DNA of 64,000 nucleotides from Urinicoccus massiliensis (lineage in GTDB: Bacteria; Bacillota; Clostridia; Tissierellales; Peptoniphilaceae): assembly GCF_900120405.1 (NCBI RefSeq), contig NZ_LT635493.1, positions 62,001 to 126,000 on the forward strand, written 5' to 3'. Under the pieces are notes generated by a model that was given only the letters and a program-made list of their open reading frames with translations, searched no databases and was not told where the DNA came from. A program made the position numbers and the translations under genes. Within the stretch, counting starts at the first letter, position 1, and each line of letters begins with the position of its first letter. Below are positions 25,315 to 33,495 of this stretch, piece after piece.

Positions 25315-25967
25315 GTTTTCGACTCCTGGTTTTTATGATAATAGCGACAGACTTCTGTCAGGGGACAAATCTCGCACTTGGGGCTTCTTGAGGCACAAAT
25401 TCTGCGACCCAAGAAGATGAGCAGGTGGTGGGTCTTGGTCCACCGATCTTTGGGGATGGCTTTTTGTAGCTGGACTTCTGTTTCCTCTACTGTCTTGGCC
25501 TTGGCCAGGCCTATCCGGTTGCTGGTCCGAAAGACATGGGTGTCTACGGCAATGGCATCTACTCCAAAACAAGTAGAGGCCACCACATTGGCAGTTTTTT
25601 GTCCCACCCCCGGAAGCTTGACCAACTCTTCAATGGTCTCCGGCACTTGGGACTGGTAGTCTTCTACTAAAATTTTTGCCGTAGCTATAATATTCTTGGC
25701 CTTGTTTTTATAAAATCCGCAAGACCGGATTAGGGGTTCCAGGCCCTGGACTCCCAGGTCCACAAAGTCTTGGGGGGTCTTGTATTTTTTATAAACTTCC
25801 TTGGTAACCATGTTGACCCGGACATCGGTACATTGGGCAGACAAAATGGTGGAAACCAGCATTTCAAAGGGATTGGACGCCACAAGTTCGGGTTTGGCAT
25901 CCGGAAAGGTTTCTTCTAAGCGGTCTAAAATCCAGCTGACTTCTTTTTTGGTGAATTTTTTTGCCAA
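25302..25967 (-). CDS. nth: endonuclease III
   Basis: A DNA glycosylase/AP lyase of base excision repair acting on oxidised pyrimidines. The 221-residue protein has the helix-hairpin-helix LPGVGQKTANVVA with catalytic Lys, the catalytic Asp in VDTHVFR, and the iron-sulfur motif C-X6-C-X2-C-X5-C at the C-terminus. It lies four bases after queG. Confidence 0.95.
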   Translation of the reverse strand: MAKKFTKKEVSWILDRLEETFPDAKPELVASNPFEMLVSTILSAQCTDVRVNMVTKEVYKKYKTPQDFVDLGVQGLEPLIRSCGFYKNKAKNIIATAKILVEDYQSQVPETIEELVKLPGVGQKTANVVASTCFGVDAIAVDTHVFRTSNRIGLAKAKTVEETEVQLQKAIPKDRWTKTHHLLIFLGRRICASRSPKCEICPLTEVCRYYHKNQESKTCNG

Positions 25968-25971
25968 TGGT

Positions 25972-26856
25972 CTACTCCTTACTTTTCCGGGCCCAATAGG
26001 CCTCTACAGACTTAAAATTTTCCATCCATTGTTTCTTTCCCCGCCAGGCCCCAGTTAGGTGGCCATATCTTTTTTTAAACTCCCGGTTGGACAGGTCTTG
26101 AATTTCTTCCTTACTGATTCCCCGGTCCACCACTTGTTCCATACGGGTCAGGGGAACTGCTTTATTTTTCGGACAAATCTCCTGGCAGACATCACAGCCA
26201 TAGAGCCTGGGCCCCACTTGGCCGGGACTTGTTTCTATGGTTTGGGTTTGGTAGGAAAGACAAGCCCCGGGGTCCAGGATGCCCCCACCCTTTAGGGCTC
26301 CTCCTGGGCAGGCTTTTATGCAAAGATTGCAGGAACCACAGGTCCCTTTCTCTTCCTTGTCATAGGGGAAGATTTTTTCTGTTAATATTAGGCCCAGGGC
26401 CAGGTAGGTCCCATAGACTGGGTGGATGAGGGCTGTATTTTTCCCAATATAACCCAGGCCGGCCCTTTGGGCAAAGGCCCTTTCCATCAAGGGATGGGAA
26501 TCCACTAGGACCTTGGCCTGGTCTTCCAGTTCTAAAATTCCACAAAGCTTATTTCCCGCTTCTTTTAAGAGGAAATGGTAGTCTGGAATCCGACTGATCC
26601 CCGCCAGAAGTCCCTGGCCTTTTTTAAGTTGAATGGGCCGGGTCTTGGTGTTGATACCAAAAACCAGAACACTCTTTACCGGACTGTATTGCAGAGAAGG
26701 ATCCAATCTTTCTTCAATGTTTTGTCCCTCGTATTTACACAGGCCAAAATGAGCCTGCCGGTCCAATAGGTAGGCTTTTTCCTCTTTCAAGGCTGTCCCG
26801 GGACAAAAGCCCAAAACATCCAGGCCACATTTTTTCAAGACTTGATTCCGATCCAT
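25972..26856 (-). CDS. queG: epoxyqueuosine reductase
   Basis: Last step of queuosine synthesis in tRNA. The 294-residue iron-sulfur, cobalamin-dependent protein has two ferredoxin-type clusters, CGSCNLCIKACPGGA and GCDVCQEICPKN, and the QueG segment RAGLGYIGKNTALIHP. It is at the short end of the family and lacks a C-terminal HEAT-repeat extension. First gene of the operon, with a good promoter. Confidence 0.93.
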   Translation of the reverse strand: MDRNQVLKKCGLDVLGFCPGTALKEEKAYLLDRQAHFGLCKYEGQNIEERLDPSLQYSPVKSVLVFGINTKTRPIQLKKGQGLLAGISRIPDYHFLLKEAGNKLCGILELEDQAKVLVDSHPLMERAFAQRAGLGYIGKNTALIHPVYGTYLALGLILTEKIFPYDKEEKGTCGSCNLCIKACPGGALKGGGILDPGACLSYQTQTIETSPGQVGPRLYGCDVCQEICPKNKAVPLTRMEQVVDRGISKEEIQDLSNREFKKRYGHLTGAWRGKKQWMENFKSVEAYWARKSKE

Positions 26857-26874
26857 TTTTTCCTCCGTCCTTCT

Positions 26875-26903
26875 ATTATACTGGATATAGCTTGGGATTT
26901 AAA
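26875..26903 (-). promoter_or_regulatory. promoter of the queG-nth-vanW-cvfB-rlmD operon
   Basis: TTTAAA (26903-26898) and TATAAT (26880-26875) with a 17-base spacer, just upstream of the queG ribosome site GGAGG. Confidence 0.75.
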
Positions 26904-26919
26904 CGGACTGGGCAAAATA

Positions 26920-26965
26920 AAAAGAATAAATTCCCAAGAAGCTTGGAATTTATTCTTTTTTGTAT
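26920..26965. terminator. terminator of the pha operon
   Basis: AAAAGAATAAATTCC (26920-26934) and GGAATTTATTCTTTT (26945-26959) form a perfect 15-bp stem with T runs on both exit sides, so it can act in both directions. Confidence 0.9.
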
Positions 26966-26992
26966 TCTTTAAAACTTTTCCTTTAAGGTACT

Positions 26993-28057
26993 TTATTTCC
27001 GTTCATTTAAGAAGTCGTTAATCTTAGGTGCAACTTCTCTTTGGCTACGTCCACTGACAAAGATTCCAATATGGCCTGTGTTAAATTCTGCTAGTTCCTT
27101 GTCCTTGGATCCTACTGCATCCATAATGGGTCTAGTAGCTGCTGGTGGTACTTGGTTGTCCTTTTGACCTAAAATAACCAGGATTGGACAGGTGATTTTC
27201 TTTAAGTCTACCTCTTGACCTTCCAGCTTATACTCTCCCTTATAGAGGGCATTCTTGTGGTACATTTCTTCTGTAAATTCTCGAATAGTAGCTCCTGCTT
27301 GGCCGGGAGAATCAAAAATCCATTGTTCCATCCTCATGAAGTTCGCCATCTTCATGGGGTCATCTAGGTCTGGAATCAAGTTGATATACTTGCCAACAGC
27401 CAGGTCAAAGGGTTTTAACATTAAGAAACCTGCATTCATAAAGTCTCCAGGAACAACTCCATAGGCTTCTGCTGCCTTACCCATATTTAGGTATTTACCC
27501 CACTTAAAGAGGAGGCCATCATCGGTAGAGAAGTCAAGAGGAGTAACTAGAGTTACTAGGTTCTTAATCTTGTCTTGGTTCAAGGCTGTATAAATCAAGG
27601 AGAAGGTACCCCCTTGGCAAACACCTAAGAGGTTGACCTTGTCAATTTTCTTTTCTTTTAAAATGAAGTCCACACAACTGTCAATATAGCCGTTGATATA
27701 GTCTCCCATTGTTAGGTATTGGTCTTCTTGGGTTGGGTAGCCCCAGTCGATAATATAGATATCTTGACCGCCATCTAAGAGCTTACGGATCAAGGACCGG
27801 TCTTCTTGAATATCCATCATATATTGCTTGTTCACTAGGGCATAAACAATCAAAATAGGATACTTGTTGGGGTCTTTTACCCGAGGACTATAGTGGTAGA
27901 GCTTCATCTTATCCATTTCAAAAACCAATTCTTTTTCAGTTTCATTGGAGCCTGAATAGTCTACATCCATCATGGTGGTTAATCCAGCTAAGATTTTTTG
28001 TTGGCTTTCAAAAAGTTTTTCCATACTATCCATCATTGTTTCATTCAAGTTTTCCAA
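26993..28057 (-). CDS. phaC: class III polyhydroxyalkanoate synthase, PhaC subunit
   Basis: Polymerises hydroxyacyl-CoA into storage polyester. The 354-residue alpha/beta hydrolase has the lipase-box-like GVCQGG with catalytic Cys (about 149-154), the Asp region VILGQKDNQVPP and the C-terminal catalytic His in NTGHIGIFVSGRS. The size fits the short class III PhaC that needs PhaE, encoded just upstream. Confidence 0.93.
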   Translation of the reverse strand: MENLNETMMDSMEKLFESQQKILAGLTTMMDVDYSGSNETEKELVFEMDKMKLYHYSPRVKDPNKYPILIVYALVNKQYMMDIQEDRSLIRKLLDGGQDIYIIDWGYPTQEDQYLTMGDYINGYIDSCVDFILKEKKIDKVNLLGVCQGGTFSLIYTALNQDKIKNLVTLVTPLDFSTDDGLLFKWGKYLNMGKAAEAYGVVPGDFMNAGFLMLKPFDLAVGKYINLIPDLDDPMKMANFMRMEQWIFDSPGQAGATIREFTEEMYHKNALYKGEYKLEGQEVDLKKITCPILVILGQKDNQVPPAATRPIMDAVGSKDKELAEFNTGHIGIFVSGRSQREVAPKINDFLNERK

Positions 28058-28068
28058 AACTTCTCCTC

Positions 28069-29169
28069 CTATTTATCTGTAGTGGTGGCTGTAGTTTTGC
28101 GAGTTCGAGTAGCCGGTTTTGCTGGCTTTTCTTCTTGCTTTTCACCCTTTATTTCTTCCAGTTCTTTCTTAAGGCTGCGTACTTCTTTTTTCAAGTCATA
28201 GACTGTCTTGTAAAGACTGTTTATATCTGTTTTTAAGGCTACAGGTAGGGGACTTAATTGCATTTCTAAAATTTTATCATTGGCAATTTTAAAGTCCATG
28301 GCAGCTTCCATATAGGTACTCAGTAGTTTAGAAAATTCATCAGAATAGAAAAGACCATCAAAAGCCTTGTCTAAAGAAGACCGCCAAAGTTCATAGAATT
28401 CTTCCATGGTCTTGGGTTGTTCTCCTTCTTGAACTCTTTCCAGAGCCTCTTCATAAACATCCAGAGTATTTTTATTGGCCAGGATTAAAATTCTAGCTAC
28501 AAGTTCCATTTGGTAACTAACCATTTTGATAAAACGATCTGTTGCCTTTAAAATTTCTTCTTGTTTTTGTCCAGAAATTCCCATAGCTGGTAGGTCTAGG
28601 ATTCGACTGATTGTGTTAGAATAGTCTTTTTGCCATTCTTCAAAGAAGTCTAAAAATCCTTCGGGATCCTTATAAATCCCCTTCATAAAGGCATCCATTA
28701 GGGGACGGAAATTATCCATCCAGGGTTCATAGAAGTAGGTGAAGGACTTTTCCATATTCTTCCCTAACTTCATGGTTTGCTTCCACATTTCTGCCAAGTC
28801 ATTGGGTAGGAAGGGGAGATAGATTTCTTCTAAATACTTTCCACTTTTTTCCATCCATCCCTTGATGATATTTTCCATATTTTTTTCTTTAGGTTGGATA
28901 CTTTGATCGATAAAGCTTTTGTAAGCTTCATACATATTGTAGTAAACTTCGGAAGCCTTGGTCATTTTATCCCAAACTTCCTTAGGACTTCCTGTGTAGT
29001 CAGCAAAGGCCTTAAAGTTTGGTTGGTCCCACCACTTCCATAAATCTTTAAATTCTTCCATGGACCCCCATTGGTTCTTGGTGGCTTCTTGGGTCATTTC
29101 TTTCCACTCTTCCATTAATTTCTTTTGTGCGTCCAAATAGTCTGCAAACATATTATTCATAAAATTCAC
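28069..29169 (-). CDS. phaE: class III polyhydroxyalkanoate synthase, PhaE subunit
   Basis: Partner of PhaC, needed for activity on the granule surface. The 366-residue protein is helical and rich in aromatic and Met residues (WMDNFRPLMDAFMKGIYKDP; FFEEWQKDYSNTISRIL), with a C-terminal coiled coil and a tail of K, P, A and T (EKPAKPATRTRK). The tail resembles low-complexity tails of granule proteins. It lies between phaJ and phaC. Confidence 0.9.
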   Translation of the reverse strand: MNFMNNMFADYLDAQKKLMEEWKEMTQEATKNQWGSMEEFKDLWKWWDQPNFKAFADYTGSPKEVWDKMTKASEVYYNMYEAYKSFIDQSIQPKEKNMENIIKGWMEKSGKYLEEIYLPFLPNDLAEMWKQTMKLGKNMEKSFTYFYEPWMDNFRPLMDAFMKGIYKDPEGFLDFFEEWQKDYSNTISRILDLPAMGISGQKQEEILKATDRFIKMVSYQMELVARILILANKNTLDVYEEALERVQEGEQPKTMEEFYELWRSSLDKAFDGLFYSDEFSKLLSTYMEAAMDFKIANDKILEMQLSPLPVALKTDINSLYKTVYDLKKEVRSLKKELEEIKGEKQEEKPAKPATRTRKTTATTTDK

Positions 29170-29180
29170 GTTCTATCCTC

Positions 29181-29606
29181 CTAGTCTTTTTTTACAAGTG
29201 CTTCTCCAGTAATTACTTTCTTTCCATCTTGGTTGACAACCACAGTTTCAAAGAAAATCATGTGCTTGTCATCTCTTTTTTTCACAACCTTTACTCTGGC
29301 TGTAATTTCATCACCTATATGAACTGGAGCTAGGAAATTTAATGTTTGGGACATATATATGGTGTTTACGCCAGGTAACTTTGTTCCAAGAACTGCTGAA
29401 ATTAATGATGCTCCAATGATGCCATGGGCAATTCTTTTTTTAAAGATAGTTTTTCCTGCAAATTCTTCATCTAGATGAAGAGGATTGGTGTCTAGGGAGA
29501 CTTCACTGAATTTCTGAATGTCTTCCTCTGTAACAACTTTTGAAATCTCTGCTTCATCGCCGATTTTAATTTCATCGTACATTTTTTCTACATAGTTTAC
29601 ACTCAC
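29181..29606 (-). CDS. phaJ: MaoC-type (R)-enoyl-CoA hydratase, PhaJ-like
   Basis: Converts enoyl-CoA to (R)-3-hydroxyacyl-CoA, the PHA precursor. The 141-residue hot-dog protein has the hydratase motif LDTNPLHLDEEFA (Asp and His catalytic pair) and IAHGIIGASLISAVLG. GTG start after GGGGAG. Its place ahead of phaE and phaC indicates that it supplies monomers from beta-oxidation or butyrate intermediates. Confidence 0.9.
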   Translation of the reverse strand: MSVNYVEKMYDEIKIGDEAEISKVVTEEDIQKFSEVSLDTNPLHLDEEFAGKTIFKKRIAHGIIGASLISAVLGTKLPGVNTIYMSQTLNFLAPVHIGDEITARVKVVKKRDDKHMIFFETVVVNQDGKKVITGEALVKKD

Positions 29607-29731
29607 TACTGTCTCCCCTTCTTTCTTTTTAATCTTCCGACTATCTTATCCATAGTATACCCTATTTGGAATCTTTTATTTCTTTATTTTGATAAATCAT
29701 CATAAAACTTTGTTCATAATTTTATACAAAA

Positions 29732-29751
29732 AAACCTGCCTAGGCAGGTTT
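29732..29751 (-). terminator. terminator of the tRNA-Pro operon
   Basis: AAACCTGCC (29732-29740) and GGCAGGTTT (29743-29751) with a run of T in minus-strand direction, about 20 bases after the second tRNA. Confidence 0.88.
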
Positions 29752-29770
29752 CTCTTATTTTCTTTAAATT

Positions 29771-29847
29771 TGGTCGGAGTGAGAGGATTTGAACCTCCGG
29801 CCTCATGATCCCGAATCATGCGCGCTACCAAACTGCGCTACACCCCG
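29771..29847 (-). tRNA. tRNA-Pro (anticodon CGG)
   Basis: A complete 77-base cloverleaf: acceptor CGGGGTG/CACTCCG, D arm with GCGC stem, anticodon stem CATGA/TCATG with loop TTCGGGA, T arm GGAGG-TTCAAAT-CCTCT, discriminator A and encoded CCA. It is in tandem with tRNA-Pro(TGG). Confidence 0.95.
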
Positions 29848-29856
29848 TAAAAAAAA

Positions 29857-29933
29857 TGGTCGGGGTGAAAGGATTCGAACCTTCGACCCCATGGTCCCAA
29901 ACCATGTGCGCTACCAAACTGCGCTACACCCCG
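29857..29933 (-). tRNA. tRNA-Pro (anticodon TGG)
   Basis: A complete 77-base cloverleaf: acceptor CGGGGTG/CACCCCG, anticodon stem CATGG/CCATG with loop TTTGGGA, T loop TTCGAAT, CCA encoded. First gene of a two-tRNA transcript. Close similarity to its neighbour suggests duplication. Confidence 0.96.
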
Positions 29934-29970
29934 ACGAAATTTAAATGTAGTTTTCCGAGCAATCTTCTAT

Positions 29971-29999
29971 ATTATAGCAAAACTTTCTCACTCTTGCAA
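29971..29999 (-). promoter_or_regulatory. promoter of the tRNA-Pro pair
   Basis: TTGCAA (29999-29994) and TATAAT (29976-29971) with a 17-base spacer, about 40 bases upstream of the first tRNA. Confidence 0.85.
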
Positions 30000-30144
30000 G
30001 TTTTTTTACCTATCTTAAAAAGATTTCTTGGCAAGAAGTTTTTAAGATCATTTATTATCTTACCTTATTTAGGGAAAAATTGCAATTCCTTTCTTGCCCT
30101 GAAAAGGGACTTTTCCCAAGCTTATGGCTTTTATATAGAGATAA

Positions 30145-30172
30145 AAAGATACAGGGTTTCCCCTGTATCTTT
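30145..30172 (-). terminator. terminator of the bcd-etfBA operon
   Basis: AAAGATACAGGG (30145-30156) and CCCTGTATCTTT (30161-30172) form a 12-bp stem with loop of four, followed by T residues in minus-strand direction, just after the etfA stop. Confidence 0.88.
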
Positions 30173-30191
30173 CAAGCTCCATAATAAATCA

Positions 30192-31202
30192 TTAATCGAT
30201 TTCTTCTTTAAGGGCTTTTTCTTTTTGGTATTCTTCAATTAACTTAGGAACAATGGCATTTAAGTCTCCTACGATTCCTAGATCAGCTACATCAAAGATT
30301 GGTGCAGTGTCATTTTTGTTAATTGCAATGATTAAGTCAGATTCTTCCATACCGGCTAAATGTTGGATGGCTCCGGAAATACCAAAGGCAAAGTAAAGGT
30401 CTGGACGAACTGTCTTACCTGTTTGACCAACTTGACGATCTTTTTCGATCCAGCCAGCATCAACAGTTGCACGGGAAGTGGAAACTTCTCCGCCAAGTTC
30501 TTCAGCCAATTGTTGTAATTGTTTGAATCCTTCTGGTCCACCAATTCCACGACCACCGGATACAAGGATGTTTGCTTCGGTAATGTCTTTTTTCTTTTCT
30601 TCTTCTTTTGCGATTTCACGAACAGTTACGTTCATGTCTGCATCAGAGAATTCAACTTTTTCTTCGATGAGTTCACCCTTACGGTCATGGTCTGTAGCCA
30701 GGGGAGTCATTACGCCTGGACGTACTGTGGCCATTTGTGGACGGTGTTCTTCACAAAGAATGGTTGCCATTAAGTTTCCGCCGAAAGCTGGACGAGTCAT
30801 CATAAGGTTTTTAGATTCTTCGTCGATTTCAAGGCTGGTACAGTCTGCTGTTAAACCGGTGTGGATTCTTGCAGCAAGTCTTGGTGCAAGGTCACGACCG
30901 ATGGAAGTTGCTCCGTAAAGAACAATTTCAGGGTCATATTTTTCAGTAATTTGGAAAATAGCTTTTGCATAGGGTTCTGTTACATATTCTTTTAGCATTG
31001 GGTCATCTACTACGATAACTTTATCTGCCCCATGATGAAACAAAACATCTGCTTGGCCCTTGATGTTGTCGCCAAGTAACATAGCTACAACTTCTTGACC
31101 TAAATCTTTTGCAAGTTCGTTGGCCTTACCTAAAAGTTCGATCCCAACTTTTTGCAATACGCCGTCTCTTTGTTCTGCAAAGACAAATACATTTTTACTC
31201 AT
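30192..31202 (-). CDS. etfA: electron transfer flavoprotein, alpha subunit
   Basis: Carries FAD and passes electrons to or from the acyl-CoA dehydrogenase. The 336-residue protein has the C-terminal FAD-binding signature RPDLYFAFGISGAIQHLAGM and VSGGRGIGGPEGF. Together with EtfB and Bcd it can form the bifurcating butyryl-CoA dehydrogenase complex of butyrate producers. Confidence 0.95.
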   Translation of the reverse strand: MSKNVFVFAEQRDGVLQKVGIELLGKANELAKDLGQEVVAMLLGDNIKGQADVLFHHGADKVIVVDDPMLKEYVTEPYAKAIFQITEKYDPEIVLYGATSIGRDLAPRLAARIHTGLTADCTSLEIDEESKNLMMTRPAFGGNLMATILCEEHRPQMATVRPGVMTPLATDHDRKGELIEEKVEFSDADMNVTVREIAKEEEKKKDITEANILVSGGRGIGGPEGFKQLQQLAEELGGEVSTSRATVDAGWIEKDRQVGQTGKTVRPDLYFAFGISGAIQHLAGMEESDLIIAINKNDTAPIFDVADLGIVGDLNAIVPKLIEEYQKEKALKEEID

Positions 31203-31229
31203 TTTATCACGCTCCTATTGGTTCGACTC

Positions 31230-32024
31230 TTAGATAATATATTTTTCTTTCATCTTAGCGATGATAGCACGTGCTGCTTCTTCCGGTGATAAGTCTTCTA
31301 ACTTGACGCCGGCACCCTTACCTTGTTTTGGATAGGATTTCTTAACCTTTGTTGGAGAACCCTTAAGTCCAATATTTGCAAGATCAAGGTGGTCTTTAAT
31401 ATCTTCGAGACCCCAAACCTTCAGTTCGTGTTTGTAGGCATCAAAAATTCCACCAACAGTCATGTATCTTGGTTCTGCCAGTTCAGTTAAGGCAGTTACA
31501 AGACATGGTGTCTTTACATCAATGATGTGGTAACGGTCTTCAAATTGACGTTTTACAGTTACAGTATCTCCATTTACAGATAGGTCTTCTGCATAGGTTA
31601 CTTGAGGAATATTCAAGTGTTCTGCAATTTGTGGACCAACTTGTGCTGTATCCCCATCAATTGCTTGACGACCAGTGATGATTAGGTCATAGTCTCCAAT
31701 AGTTTCTAGAGCGCCTGCAATAGTACAGGAAGTTGCCCATGTATCTGCTCCACCGAAAGCACGGTCTGTTAATAGGATTGCTTCGTCAGCGCCCATAGCT
31801 AAAGCTTCTCTTAAAGCATCTTCAGCTTGTGGGGGTCCCATGGATAGGATTGTTACATGAGTATCTGGGTTTTGGTCTTTAATTCTAAGTGCTGTTTCAA
31901 TAGCTGCCTTATCATCTGGGTTGATGATACTTGGAACCCCTTCACGAATTAATGTGTTTGTTTTTGGGTCCAAACGCACTTCTGTTGTATCTGGTACTTG
32001 TTTTACACAAACAATTATTTTCAT
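31230..32024 (-). CDS. etfB: electron transfer flavoprotein, beta subunit
   Basis: A 264-residue protein with the EtfB start MKIIVCVKQVPDTTEVRLDP and nucleotide-binding segments ILSMGPPQAEDALREALAMG and ITGRQAIDGDTAQVGPQ. The strongly conserved D-G-D-T-A-Q motif is that of bifurcating and ordinary Etf proteins. It sits between bcd and etfA. Confidence 0.95.
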   Translation of the reverse strand: MKIIVCVKQVPDTTEVRLDPKTNTLIREGVPSIINPDDKAAIETALRIKDQNPDTHVTILSMGPPQAEDALREALAMGADEAILLTDRAFGGADTWATSCTIAGALETIGDYDLIITGRQAIDGDTAQVGPQIAEHLNIPQVTYAEDLSVNGDTVTVKRQFEDRYHIIDVKTPCLVTALTELAEPRYMTVGGIFDAYKHELKVWGLEDIKDHLDLANIGLKGSPTKVKKSYPKQGKGAGVKLEDLSPEEAARAIIAKMKEKYII

Positions 32025-32046
32025 AGTTTAACCTCCAATTAGTCTC

Positions 32047-33192
32047 TTATTTAACGCCCATCCAACCACTGATGACCATACGCATTACTTCACTCGTACC
32101 TTCATAGATTTCAGTGATCTTCGCATCACGCATCATACGTTCAATTGGATAGTCTCTAGTGTATCCGTATCCACCAAATAATTGTAGACAACGTCTTGTT
32201 ACATCACTTGATGTTTCAGAAGCAAATAATTTAGCCATTGCTGCATAGTGACCATATTTTTCTCCACGGCCCTTAGTGTCTGCTGCACGGTAAACTAACA
32301 ATTGAGCAGCTTCTGTTTTAGCCTTCATGTCTGCTAATTGGAATTGTGTATTTTGGAATTGAGAAATACGACGTCCAAATTGGACTCTTTCTTTTGTATA
32401 TTGAACAGTTTGGTCAATAGCACCTTCTGCAATACCCAAAGCTTGAGCGGCGATTCCGATACGTCCACCGTCAAGAGTCTTCATTGCTAGAGCAAAGCCC
32501 TTGCCTTCACGGCCAAGAAGATTTTCTTTTGGAATACGGCAGTTTTCAAAAATTAATTCGCAAGTGGAAGATCCGCGAATCCCCATCTTGTCTTCTGGTT
32601 CACTTACAGAGAAGCCCGGAGTTCCTTTTTCTACGATAAAGGCACTGATTCCGTGGTTTCCTGGAGCTTTACGGTCGGTTTTTCCGATAACGATAAAGGT
32701 ATCAGCAAATCCAGCGTTTGTGATAAAGATTTTTGTTCCGTTTAGGATCCATTCGTCTCCATCAAGTTCAGCATAAGTTTGTTGGCCTGATGCATCTGTT
32801 CCGGCGTTTGGCTCAGTTAAACCGAAGGCACCGATTTTTTTACCGGATAATAAGTCAGGTAAGTATTTTTTCTTTTGTGCTTCTGTCCCGTTTTCGTAGA
32901 TTGGTGCTGCGCATAGAGACGTATGTGCTGAAACGATAACACCTGTAGTTGCACAAACCTTGGAAAGTTCTTCAACAGCCATTGCATAGGCAATGTAGTC
33001 TGCCCCTTGTCCACCATATTCTTTTGGGAAGGGAATTCCGAAGAATCCAGCCTTGGCCATTTTTTTGATGTTTTCGTATGGAACTTTTTCGTCTGCGTCA
33101 ACTTCTGCAGCAATCGGTTCAACTTCAGTTTGAGCAAATTCTTCATATAATTTACGAAGTAAAATGTGCTCCTTATCCATTTTAAAATCCAT
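32047..33192 (-). CDS. bcd: short-chain acyl-CoA dehydrogenase (butyryl-CoA dehydrogenase)
   Basis: Reduces crotonyl-CoA to butyryl-CoA with Etf. The 381-residue protein has the signatures FGLTEPNAGTDASG, LNGTKIFITNAGFADTFIVI and the C-terminal EIYEGTSEVMR that holds the catalytic Glu. The start at 33192 (MDFKMDKEH) is preceded by a G-rich ribosome site; a frame 57 bases longer is less likely. No thiolase, crotonase or hydroxybutyryl-CoA dehydrogenase gene is in the window. Confidence 0.93.
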   Translation of the reverse strand: MDFKMDKEHILLRKLYEEFAQTEVEPIAAEVDADEKVPYENIKKMAKAGFFGIPFPKEYGGQGADYIAYAMAVEELSKVCATTGVIVSAHTSLCAAPIYENGTEAQKKKYLPDLLSGKKIGAFGLTEPNAGTDASGQQTYAELDGDEWILNGTKIFITNAGFADTFIVIGKTDRKAPGNHGISAFIVEKGTPGFSVSEPEDKMGIRGSSTCELIFENCRIPKENLLGREGKGFALAMKTLDGGRIGIAAQALGIAEGAIDQTVQYTKERVQFGRRISQFQNTQFQLADMKAKTEAAQLLVYRAADTKGRGEKYGHYAAMAKLFASETSSDVTRRCLQLFGGYGYTRDYPIERMMRDAKITEIYEGTSEVMRMVISGWMGVK

Positions 33193-33263
33193 TTGATATC
33201 CCCCTTGTACGTAATTTTTTCTGATATTTTCTTTTGCATAAAATACCAAACTGCACTGTTAAT

Positions 33264-33292
33264 AACATAACATAGATGGTAAAACTTTTCAA
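33264..33292 (-). promoter_or_regulatory. promoter of bcd-etfBA
   Basis: TTGAAA (33292-33287) and TATGTT (33269-33264) with a 17-base spacer. The remaining AT-rich spacer up to 33464 shows no gene. Confidence 0.68.
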
Positions 33293-33464
33293 CCCCTTGG
33301 CCTGAAGAATTCCTTTTTCCCTAAAATACATTCTTCAATTCGTCTAGAGGTCGATTGAAAACCATTCCATTATTAATTATATAACAATATATTTTATTGT
33401 AAAGCTGTTTTCAAAAAATGTTTTAAATAAATTGATAAAAAATATCAAATCTTAAAATGGACAA

Positions 33465-33495
33465 AAAAATATCCTAGCTCAGCTAGAATATTTTT
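33465..33495 (-). terminator. terminator of the SpoIIE-phosphatase operon
   Basis: AAAAATAT-CTAGCT/AGCTAG-ATATTTTT type stem with one mismatch and a T run on the minus-strand exit side. It overlaps the stop of the phosphatase gene. Confidence 0.8.

Noticed and set aside
29805-30242. Plus-strand open frame of 145 codons over the tRNA pair
   Set aside because: It reads the complement of both tRNA genes (the familiar GVKGFEPSTPWSQTMC artefact) and has no ribosome site.
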